Positions 56,573-64,000 of a DNA stretch of 64,000 bases are shown here, one piece after another (within the stretch, counting starts at the first letter, position 1; every line of letters begins with the position of its first letter). Source of the DNA: Siminovitchia fordii DSM 16014 = CIP 108821 (GTDB lineage Bacteria; Bacillota; Bacilli; Bacillales; Bacillaceae_C); NCBI RefSeq assembly GCF_000374565.1, contig NZ_KB894685.1, positions 310,001 to 374,000 on the forward strand, written 5' to 3'. Made by a program: the position numbers and the translations under genes. The notes under the pieces were generated by a model, which saw only the letters and a program-made list of their open reading frames with translations, made no database searches and was not told the DNA's origin.

Positions 56573-59257
56573 CTATCTTCTTTTTCTTGAAAAAAACGTT
56601 CCTGCCAGCAAAAAAGTAGGCACTGCACTTAATCCAAGTATCAACAGCCAGTCGCTCGGCACAATCGCCACGGTGTGGAAAATCGGCTGGAACATAGGTA
56701 CATAAATGACAATGAACATCAATAAAGCCGAGGATATCACTGCCCATACCAAATACCTATTCTCAAAGGGATTTCGTGAGAAAATCGATATTTCACTTCG
56801 GCAGTCGAATACGTGTATGAGTTGGGCCATGACAAGTGTAGCAAATGCCACAGTCTGTGCATATGGCAAATTGCTTGGATTCCGATGATAGACGATGACA
56901 AAAGCAGCTAAAGTGACAACTCCGATTAGAAATCCTCGGGAAAGGATTTTCCAGCCGAGCCCTCGGGCAAATACACCTTCCTTTGGGTGTCGCGGATTCC
57001 TTTGCATCACATTTTCCTCAGGCTGATCCAACCCCAGAGCCATTGCCGGCAATCCGTCGGTGACCAGATTGACCCATAGAATTTGAATTGGAACTAAGGG
57101 AAGCGGCAAAGACATCAACATGGCAAACAGCATGACAAGTATTTCACCCACGTTTGATGCAAGCAAATACCGAATGAATTTCCGGATGTTTTCATAAATA
57201 TTTCTTCCCTCTTTGATTGCAGCTTTAATCGTTGCAAAATTATCATCTAAAAGGATGAGGGAAGAGGCTTCCTTTGCCACATCTGTTCCAGTGACTCCCA
57301 TCGAGATTCCAATATCGGCAGCTTTGATCGCCGGTGCGTCGTTTACTCCGTCTCCAGTCATCGCTACTATATGGCCTTTGTTTTGCAGGGCATTCACTAT
57401 CTTCAATTTATGCTCCGGAGATACCCTAGCAAAAACAGATATGTCTTCCACTACGGATTCAAGCTCTTTTACAGTAAGCTCATTCAACCTGCGTCCGTCC
57501 ATGACTTCTGAATCCCTCTCGCCTTTTGACAAAATGCCCAGCTGTCTGGCGATGGCACATGCGGTTTCCATATGATCACCAGTGATCATCACCGTTTTGA
57601 TCCCTGCCCTCCTACACTCTGCGACGGCTGCTTTCACTTCTGGGCGTGGAGGATCAATCATTCCCTGTAAACCGATTAATGTCAAATTTTGTTCAACATC
57701 ATCGGCTCTTTCCGGGATTGTGCCTATCAAAGGCTTATAGGCAATGGCAATCGTCCTGAGCGCCATTGATGCCAGCTGTTTTACGGCTCCATTGACTTCC
57801 TGCATCAGTTGATTACCTAGAGGTTTTTGTTTCCCTTCCCACAAGATGGCATCACTTTTTAATGACAGTACATCTGGTGCTCCTTTTGTAATGATAAACC
57901 GTTCTCCAGATGGACCTTTGACTATGACGCTCATCATCTTTCGCGCGGAATCAAATGGATATTCCTTTTCAATTGTAAACTGCTCAAGGAGCGACTCTTT
58001 TTCGATTCCAGCCTTAGCTCCTGCAATTAACAATGCACCTTCCGTCGGATCCCCATCAACCATCATTTCCTGGCCCTTATATTTCACTTCAGCATTATTG
58101 CACAGTGTCCCAAAAGTGAGTAACTGGTAAAGTGCTTTCTCTCTATCGACCTCAACCTTCTTTCCATCAGCGGAAAATTCTCCGGAACCCTGGTAAGATG
58201 AATCTGTAACTGTCCATGTTTTTCCTCCGCTCCATAAATGAGTGACAGTCATTTTATTTTGTGTCATCGTCCCCGTCTTGTCTGAACAAATGACTGAGGC
58301 GCATCCTAGCGTTTCTACAGCCGGGAGCTTTCGGACAATGGCATTTTTACGGATCATCCTTTGTACGCCAAGTGACAAGGCAATAGTGACAATAGCAGGC
58401 AGACCTTCCGGGATAGCAGCTACTGCAAGGGAAACACCTGCCAAAAACATTGTATAAATGTCGTGCCCGTGAAAAATACCTGCTATTACGACCGCAACAG
58501 TTAAAAGAAGAGCTACAGATATTAAAATTTTTCCAAGCTGGTCAAGTCTTCTCTGCAAAGGAGTCATGATCGTTTCGGCTGCCTGGATCATCCCGGCAAT
58601 TTTCCCCATGGCTGTGCCCATTCCGGTTGCAGTTACGATGCCCAGTCCATTTCCTCGGGTGACCATCGTTCCCATGAATGCCATATTATTTAAATCTCCC
58701 AGAGAAGGATTGTCATCCGAAATGGGATCTGAATGTTTTTGAGCAGGGATTGATTCCCCCGTTAGGGCCGATTCTTCTATTTCCATATTGTTGGAAACGA
58801 TTATCCTCATATCGGCGCCTACCCGGTCACCGCTTGAAAGTTTAAGAATATCACCCGGAACCGCCTCTTTTGAATCTATTTTCATCCAACGGCCATCCCG
58901 GAGAACAGTAACCTTTGGTGCAGACAAATTTTTTAATGCTTGCAAGGACTTTTCAGCTTTTCTTTCCTGAATAAAACCCAGCAGGCCATTGATTAAAACA
59001 ATGACCATGATTGCAACCGCATCAACATATTCACCCAGAAGTCCGGATATTAACGTGGCCACCAATAATACAAGCACCATAAAGTCCTTGAATTGACTGA
59101 AAAAAAGAAGGATGACAGATTGTTTTTCACCCTCCGACAATTCATTCAGGCCAACCTTTTTTCTCCTCTCATCAGCCATCTTAGTGGACAAGCCTGTCTT
59201 TATATTTGTTTGAAGTGATTTTGCCACATCATTTTCATCCATTTGGTGGTATATCAT
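56573..59257 (-). CDS. yloB: P-type calcium-transporting ATPase YloB
   Basis: 894 residues, P2A (SERCA-like) ATPase. TGES actuator loop (167-170), phosphorylation site Asp326 in [20 protein letters not shown] nucleotide site, [17 protein letters not shown] hinge, PEGLPA in M4, and about ten membrane helices. It exports Ca2+; in B. subtilis it is linked to sporulation. A GGGGGTG sits only 2 nt before the ATG. It is divergent from rqcH. Confidence 0.96.
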   Translation of the reverse strand: MIYHQMDENDVAKSLQTNIKTGLSTKMADERRKKVGLNELSEGEKQSVILLFFSQFKDFMVLVLLVATLISGLLGEYVDAVAIMVIVLINGLLGFIQERKAEKSLQALKNLSAPKVTVLRDGRWMKIDSKEAVPGDILKLSSGDRVGADMRIIVSNNMEIEESALTGESIPAQKHSDPISDDNPSLGDLNNMAFMGTMVTRGNGLGIVTATGMGTAMGKIAGMIQAAETIMTPLQRRLDQLGKILISVALLLTVAVVIAGIFHGHDIYTMFLAGVSLAVAAIPEGLPAIVTIALSLGVQRMIRKNAIVRKLPAVETLGCASVICSDKTGTMTQNKMTVTHLWSGGKTWTVTDSSYQGSGEFSADGKKVEVDREKALYQLLTFGTLCNNAEVKYKGQEMMVDGDPTEGALLIAGAKAGIEKESLLEQFTIEKEYPFDSARKMMSVIVKGPSGERFIITKGAPDVLSLKSDAILWEGKQKPLGNQLMQEVNGAVKQLASMALRTIAIAYKPLIGTIPERADDVEQNLTLIGLQGMIDPPRPEVKAAVAECRRAGIKTVMITGDHMETACAIARQLGILSKGERDSEVMDGRRLNELTVKELESVVEDISVFARVSPEHKLKIVNALQNKGHIVAMTGDGVNDAPAIKAADIGISMGVTGTDVAKEASSLILLDDNFATIKAAIKEGRNIYENIRKFIRYLLASNVGEILVMLFAMLMSLPLPLVPIQILWVNLVTDGLPAMALGLDQPEENVMQRNPRHPKEGVFARGLGWKILSRGFLIGVVTLAAFVIVYHRNPSNLPYAQTVAFATLVMAQLIHVFDCRSEISIFSRNPFENRYLVWAVISSALLMFIVIYVPMFQPIFHTVAIVPSDWLLILGLSAVPTFLLAGTFFSRKRR

Positions 59258-59556
59258 CGCACCCCCGCCTTCCCTCTATGACAAGCAATAGTTGTCCTAT
59301 CATTGCAAGCTTATTCAGGATAAGGGAGATTCATGATATAATTTTTTTAAAGATAGGCGAAGCGATTCAGGCTGGACGGTTCCTGAGGTGCTAAAGAAAT
59401 TCCGGCATTACCGCAGCGAGCAGATATTGACGGTCATAGGGATGAAGAGAACCTCTTGTCTCTGAGCACCGCAGCTTGATAATAGAACAGCGCGGTCGCC
59501 TGTTTTAGACGTACCTTTCAATTGCTTCACTATAAATAAAGTAAAGGATGTTTTTT
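59258..59556. other. Divergent intergenic region between yloB and rqcH
   Basis: 299 nt with no gene. It holds pairs GAGGTGCT/AGCACC and AGAG/CTCT around 59388-59470 and a GGCGAAGCGATTC-like stretch, perhaps a decayed repeat copy. A TATAAA near 59530 could be the rqcH -10, but no matching -35 was found. Confidence 0.4.
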
Positions 59557-61266
59557 ATGGCTTTTGACGGATTGTTTACCAGGGCTATGACAAAAGAACT
59601 TAATGATACATTGGTTGGCGGCAGGATCAATAAAATTCAGCAGCCTTATAAAAATGAAATGATTATAACAGTCCGTGCGAAAGGAAAGAACCATAAGCTT
59701 CTGCTTTCCGCCCATCCCAGCTATTCCAGGGTCCAGTTGACTGAAGAATCATCTTTAAGTCCGGATGAGCCACCCATGTTCTGCATGATGATGAGAAAAC
59801 ACCTGGACCGTGCCATTGTGCAAAATATATATCAGGCAGGCCTTGACAGAATCATCATTTTTGAATTAAAAGGCAGAGACGAACTTGGTGATGAATCAAT
59901 CAAGCTTTTAATCATAGAGATTATGGGAAGGCACAGTAACATTATTCTTGTGAATAAGGAAAATGATAAAATAATAGACAGCATCAAGCATATTCCGGCT
60001 TCTGTTAACAGCTACCGGACTGTATTACCTGGCGGTACCTATGTATATCCGCCTGAACAAAACAAATTGAATCCACTGGAAGCAGAAGTTGACGATATTT
60101 TACGGAACATTGATTTTAACAGTGGTAAAATTGACCGGCAGATCGTCCAGCATTTTGCGGGAATTTCCCCGCTTATCGCCAAAGAGATCACCTTCCGCTG
60201 CGGCATTGCAAACAGGAGCACACTACCACCTGTTTTTATAGAGTTAATGAAACATTTTAAATCACAACAATACAACTACTCCATTACCACAAACGGGGTC
60301 AAGAGTGCTTTTTATCTGATTCCGATTACTCACATGATGGGAGAACTCAAGTCTTTTTCAACTTTAAGCGGCATGCTTGACAGTTTTTATTTTGGCAAAG
60401 CCCAAAGAGACCGGGTCAAGCAACAGGCGATGGATCTGGAAAGATTGATGAAGAATGAGAAGGAAAAAAATGAAAAGAAAGTCATTAAACTTGAGGCGAC
60501 ATTGGAAAGAGCTGAACAAGCGGATGAGTACCAGCTTTTGGGTGAACTTTTAACTGCTAATATGCATCTTGTAAAAAAAGGGATGAAGGAAATATCTGTG
60601 GTAAATTATTATGACCCTGATGGGGGAACAATCAACATCCCACTCGATCCGCGAAAAGGACCATCGGAAAATGCTCAAAACTATTTTTCCAAATACCAAA
60701 AGGCCAAAAACTCTCTTGGCGTAGTCAAACAACAGATTCAGCAAGCCAAGGAAGAGATAACTTATTTTGATGGGCTGCTCCAGCAACTATCTTCTGCATC
60801 AGTCGGAGATATCGACGAAATCCGGAATGAGCTGATTGAAGGAGGCTACATCAGACGCCGACAACAAAAAGCAAGAAAAAAGGCAACGGGCAAACCTGCT
60901 ATCGAAAGATACGAAGCGAGTGACAAAACCGAAATTCTTGTGGGGAAAAATAATACTCAAAATGATTATTTGACAAACAAGTTGGCACGAAGGGACGAAA
61001 TTTGGCTCCACACTAAAGATATACCAGGATCACATGTCGTTATCCGAAGCACCGACCCGACAGATACGACTATCCAGGAAGCAGCTATACTCGCTGCATA
61101 TTTTAGCAAAGCACGAGATTCTTCTTCTGTTCCCGTTGATTACACAAAAATCCGTCATGTTAAAAAGCCAAACGGATCCAAACCTGGATTCGTCATTTAT
61201 GAGCAGCAGAAAACTGTGTATGTAACTCCCAATGAAGAGCTGGTCAGGTCCATGAAGGTTGATTAG
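59557..61266 (+). CDS. rqcH: Ribosome quality control factor RqcH (YloA)
   Basis: 569 residues from ATG 59557 ([17 protein letters not shown]), with AAAGGATG 6 nt upstream. NFACT-N domain ([16 protein letters not shown]), helical/coiled-coil middle (about 290-420), NFACT-R domain with [17 protein letters not shown] and [17 protein letters not shown]. It binds 50S-peptidyl-tRNA complexes and adds alanine tails to stalled chains. It is also annotated as a fibronectin-binding protein in older databases. Confidence 0.97.
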   Translation: MAFDGLFTRAMTKELNDTLVGGRINKIQQPYKNEMIITVRAKGKNHKLLLSAHPSYSRVQLTEESSLSPDEPPMFCMMMRKHLDRAIVQNIYQAGLDRIIIFELKGRDELGDESIKLLIIEIMGRHSNIILVNKENDKIIDSIKHIPASVNSYRTVLPGGTYVYPPEQNKLNPLEAEVDDILRNIDFNSGKIDRQIVQHFAGISPLIAKEITFRCGIANRSTLPPVFIELMKHFKSQQYNYSITTNGVKSAFYLIPITHMMGELKSFSTLSGMLDSFYFGKAQRDRVKQQAMDLERLMKNEKEKNEKKVIKLEATLERAEQADEYQLLGELLTANMHLVKKGMKEISVVNYYDPDGGTINIPLDPRKGPSENAQNYFSKYQKAKNSLGVVKQQIQQAKEEITYFDGLLQQLSSASVGDIDEIRNELIEGGYIRRRQQKARKKATGKPAIERYEASDKTEILVGKNNTQNDYLTNKLARRDEIWLHTKDIPGSHVVIRSTDPTDTTIQEAAILAAYFSKARDSSSVPVDYTKIRHVKKPNGSKPGFVIYEQQKTVYVTPNEELVRSMKVD

Positions 61267-61270
61267 AAAG

Positions 61271-61292
61271 AGGCTGCCTAAAAAGGCAGCCT
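61271..61292. terminator. Bidirectional terminator between rqcH and pyrE
   Basis: A perfect 9-bp stem (aggctgcct/aggcagcct) with a 4-nt A loop between the two convergent genes. T-rich flanks are short on both sides. Confidence 0.75.
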
Positions 61293-61296
61293 TCTA

Positions 61297-61920
61297 TTAA
61301 TTTCCCCAGTCTTCAGGGTTTTCGCGCCAATTGCGAAGTGTTGAAAGATCCCCCTCTTTAATGAGTTCTTTCTTGAATGCAGTTTCAATCAGGTCCGAGT
61401 AGCCTGTTAACGAAAATGCTTTGATGCCTTCTTTCTCAAAAGCTTTTTTCGCTTTATCCAGCTCATAAGAAAAAATACTGACAACTCCCAAAACTTCGCA
61501 GCCTGCCTCTTTAAGTGCTTTGACAGCAGTGATTGAGCTTCCTCCCGTAGAGATCAGGTCTTCAACAACAACAACTTTCTGCCCTTTTGAAGCTTTTCCT
61601 TCTATCTGGTTACCCTTTCCGTGAGACTTGGCTTTTGATCTTACATAACACATGGGAAGGCTAAGAATTTCACTGATCCATGCTGCATGCGGGATGCCCG
61701 CAGTAGCTGTTCCGGCAATCAGTTCCGATTCAGGAAATTTGGTTTTAATCAATTCCGCGAGCCCTTCGGCGATTGCTTTTCTAACTTCCGGATAAGACAT
61801 CGTTAATCGATTATCGCAATAAATTGGCGCCTTCATCCCGGACGACCATGTGAACGGATCGTTCGGCTGCAAAAAGACGGCTTTTATTTCAAGTAAATGT
61901 TCTGCAATTGATTGGCTCAT
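61297..61920 (-). CDS. pyrE: Orotate phosphoribosyltransferase
   Basis: 207 residues. PRPP motif [15 protein letters not shown], and [11 protein letters not shown] and [13 protein letters not shown] for the flexible loop and substrate site. It converts orotate and PRPP to OMP. Last gene of the pyr operon, 4 nt after pyrF. Confidence 0.98.
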   Translation of the reverse strand: MSQSIAEHLLEIKAVFLQPNDPFTWSSGMKAPIYCDNRLTMSYPEVRKAIAEGLAELIKTKFPESELIAGTATAGIPHAAWISEILSLPMCYVRSKAKSHGKGNQIEGKASKGQKVVVVEDLISTGGSSITAVKALKEAGCEVLGVVSIFSYELDKAKKAFEKEGIKAFSLTGYSDLIETAFKKELIKEGDLSTLRNWRENPEDWGN

Positions 61921-61924
61921 TGCT

Positions 61925-62638
61925 TTACCTCTCCCATTCTGTCAACACTTTTTTATAGGAAAAAACTGGATCGGCCGCTTGTGTAACCGGACGACCGATC
62001 ACAATCAACGATGATCCCATTTCCCTTGCATCCGAAGGAGTCACGATTCGCTTTTGATCATCGCTTTTGCTTTCAGACATACGGATTCCCGGAGTTACCC
62101 GCAAGAAGCCGGATCCAGCTTCCTTTGCAATGGAAGAAGCTTCGTATGCGGAGCATACAACTCCATCAAGACCGGATTCCCTAGCAAGTAACGCATAGTG
62201 GAGGACAGACTCATCTATTGACCGGTCTATCAATTGCTCACGCTGCATTTGTTCTTCGCTCGTGCTTGTCAGCTGCGTGACAGCAATTAAAGTGGGGCGG
62301 GTCTTACCCGCCTTTGTTCCTTCTTCCAATCCGTATAGTGCCGCTTTCATCATTTCTGTTCCACCTGCCGCATGGACATTGACCATATCGACCGAAAGTC
62401 CAGCAAGAACTTTCATTGCCCGTTGAACCGTATTGGGAATATCATGGAGCTTCAAATCAAGAAAAATCCAATGTCCTTTTTCCTTCAAGGATTTGAGGAG
62501 CTCTGCCCCCTCTCGGTAATAGAGCTCCATACCAACTTTTATATACAGCTGTTCACCATCAAATCGGCTCAAGAAATCCCAAGCTTTTTCGCCATCCGGA
62601 AAATCAAGAGCTATGATCGGCAAATTTTTTCCGTCCAT
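61925..62638 (-). CDS. pyrF: Orotidine 5'-phosphate decarboxylase
   Basis: 237 residues, TIM barrel with the catalytic [17 protein letters not shown] and a C-terminal VTPGIRMS and [12 protein letters not shown] phosphate grip. It makes UMP from OMP. Its ATG overlaps the carB stop by one base (TAATG), leaving no room for pyrK and pyrD, which lie here in B. subtilis. Confidence 0.98.
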   Translation of the reverse strand: MDGKNLPIIALDFPDGEKAWDFLSRFDGEQLYIKVGMELYYREGAELLKSLKEKGHWIFLDLKLHDIPNTVQRAMKVLAGLSVDMVNVHAAGGTEMMKAALYGLEEGTKAGKTRPTLIAVTQLTSTSEEQMQREQLIDRSIDESVLHYALLARESGLDGVVCSAYEASSIAKEAGSGFLRVTPGIRMSESKSDDQKRIVTPSDAREMGSSLIVIGRPVTQAADPVFSYKKVLTEWER

Positions 62639-64000
62639 TATTGAACCACCTTTATGCCCGACGGCATTGCTTCAGCTGAAAGAACCATCGATTCAAGAAC
62701 GTCCAGGATTGCTCTGGCTGTATCCAACGATGTTAAACATGGGATGCCATTTTCAACGGATTCCCTTCTGATACGGAAACCATCTCTTCGAGGCTGCTTT
62801 CCTCTTGTAAGTGTATTGATGACAAGCTGTGCATCACCTTGCTTGATCGTATCGAGCAAGTTATGTCCGGGTGCTCCAATTTTATCGACTGTTTGGACCT
62901 TAATGCCCGAATCAGTAATGGCTTTCGCCGTCCCGCTTGTAGCAATGATTTGGTAACCGATGGAAGAGAACCTTTCGGCAAGCTTCACCGCTTCATCCTT
63001 GTCTTTGTCCGCTACAGTTATCAATACAGTACCGTGGGTTTTAATTTCTATTCCGGAAGCAACCAGCCCTTTATATAACGCCTTTTCCATCGTCCTGTCT
63101 TTTCCCATGACTTCTCCGGTGGACTTCATTTCAGGTCCCAGAGTGATATCCACCCTGCGAAGCTTGGCAAAGGAGAAAACTGGAACCTTGACATAAACAC
63201 CGCTCATTTCTTGGATCAAACCAGTTTCGTATCCTAGTTCAGGCAACTTTTTGCCCAGAATCACTTTCGTGGCAAGGTTTGCCATCGGAATGCCAGTGAT
63301 TTTGCTTAAAAACGGCACTGTTCTGCTTGAACGCGGGTTTACTTCAATGACATACAGTTCATTATTTGAGATGACGTATTGGATGTTCAAAAGTCCGATA
63401 ATTTCAAGACCTCTGGCAAGACGGACCGTAGCATCTTCAATTTTTTTAATCATATCTGCACTGATATTTTGCGGTGGATATACTGCAATGGAGTCTCCTG
63501 AATGGACGCCCGCACGTTCAATATGCTCCATGATCCCCGGAATCAACACATTTTCTCCGTCGGAAATCGCGTCAACCTCTATTTCTTTTCCTGTCAAATA
63601 GCGGTCTACAAGAACCGGATGTTCAGGATTGATTTTTACGGCATTTTCCATATAATGCAGCAGTTCTTTTTCCTCATAGACGATTTCCATCGCTCTTCCC
63701 CCAAGTACGTAGGAAGGACGCACCAATACAGGGTAACCAATATCTGAGGCGATTTTTACAGCCTCATCCACTGAAAAAGCTGTCTTCCCTTTTGGCTGTG
63801 GTATGTTCAACTCAGAAAGGGCATGCTCAAATTGTTCCCTGTCCTCTGCTCTATCAAGACTTTCAAGAGAAGTGCCCAGAATATTCACTCCACGTTCGGA
63901 AAGATCTGATGCCAGATTGATTGCTGTTTGGCCGCCAAACTGCACGACAACACCTATCGGCTGCTCCAAATCGATGATATGCATAACATCTTCAATTGTG
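62638..64000 (-). CDS. carB: Carbamoyl-phosphate synthase large subunit (C-terminal part)
   Basis: The frame continues past the right edge (reads [13 protein letters not shown] across the apparent internal ATG). About 454 C-terminal residues are present: second ATP-grasp ([35 protein letters not shown]) and the C-terminal MGS-like allosteric domain ([30 protein letters not shown]). It makes carbamoyl phosphate. This could be the pyrimidine (pyrAB) or an arginine isoform; its place before pyrF-pyrE makes it the pyrimidine one. Confidence 0.95.
   Translation of the reverse strand, partial: TIEDVMHIIDLEQPIGVVVQFGGQTAINLASDLSERGVNILGTSLESLDRAEDREQFEHALSELNIPQPKGKTAFSVDEAVKIASDIGYPVLVRPSYVLGGRAMEIVYEEKELLHYMENAVKINPEHPVLVDRYLTGKEIEVDAISDGENVLIPGIMEHIERAGVHSGDSIAVYPPQNISADMIKKIEDATVRLARGLEIIGLLNIQYVISNNELYVIEVNPRSSRTVPFLSKITGIPMANLATKVILGKKLPELGYETGLIQEMSGVYVKVPVFSFAKLRRVDITLGPEMKSTGEVMGKDRTMEKALYKGLVASGIEIKTHGTVLITVADKDKDEAVKLAERFSSIGYQIIATSGTAKAITDSGIKVQTVDKIGAPGHNLLDTIKQGDAQLVINTLTRGKQPRRDGFRIRRESVENGIPCLTSLDTARAILDVLESMVLSAEAMPSGIKVVQ

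Noticed and set aside
56253-56747. 164-codon minus-strand frame across the yloB-yloC gap
   Set aside because: It covers the end of yloB, the promoter region, repeat copy D and the start of yloC in other frames; no SD or domain.
62638-63984. A complete 448-codon protein starting at Met 63984
   Set aside because: The frame continues to the window edge and the Met is internal to the carB ATP-grasp region.

Overview
This window is a core chromosomal segment of an endospore-forming, motile Bacillaceae bacterium. It contains a contiguous run of B. subtilis-type genes from the flagellar basal-body genes (ylxF/fliJ side) to the end of the pyrimidine operon (carB), plus spoVM, codY, prkC/prpC and fapR. 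Gene order matches the B. subtilis fla/che-codY-topA-sucCD-ffh-smc-fab-recG-prkC-def-gmk-pyr region. Missing genes and enlarged intergenic gaps place it outside the B. subtilis group; a Cytobacillus/Mesobacillus-like relative is an inference. Almost everything lies on the minus strand. Only rpmB and rqcH are on the plus strand.

Layout by position: 1-6.6 kb holds the start of the fla/che operon (flgB-flgC-fliE-F-G-H-I-J-ylxF). 6.8-14.4 kb holds codY, hslU, hslV, xerC, trmFO and topA. 14.8-22.8 kb holds dprA, sucCD, the ylqG/ylqH pair, rnhB, rbgA, a signal peptidase and rplS. 22.9-33.4 kb holds tRNA/rRNA maturation and SRP genes (trmD, rimM, ylqD, khpA, rpsP, ffh, ylxM, ftsY), then smc, rnc and acpP. 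33.8-37.5 kb holds the FapR-controlled fatty acid/phospholipid genes. 37.5-42.6 kb holds recG, fakA, yloU, rpmB and spoVM. 42.7-56.3 kb holds a long gene string from yicC, remA, gmk, rpoZ, coaBC, priA, def, fmt, rsmB, prpC, prkC, rsgA, rpe to thiN. 56.6-64 kb holds a Ca-ATPase, rqcH and pyrE-pyrF-carB, with carB cut by the window end.

No prophage, CRISPR array, IS transposase or tRNA was seen, and no new multi-gene system. The unusual material is of three kinds. (1) Three genes seem to lack ATG/GTG/TTG starts: fmt and dprA appear to start at ATT and ylqG at CTG, each with a well-placed Shine-Dalgarno (SD) sequence. (2) Genes usual for this synteny block are absent: pyrK-pyrD, rlmN and sdaAB-sdaAA. 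(3) Several intergenic gaps are enlarged by gene-free DNA. This includes a dispersed palindromic repeat family starting AAGAAAAGCGnAAG, a MITE-like element beside rpmB, and a nested inverted repeat that seems to supply the -35 box of the ylxM-ffh promoter.
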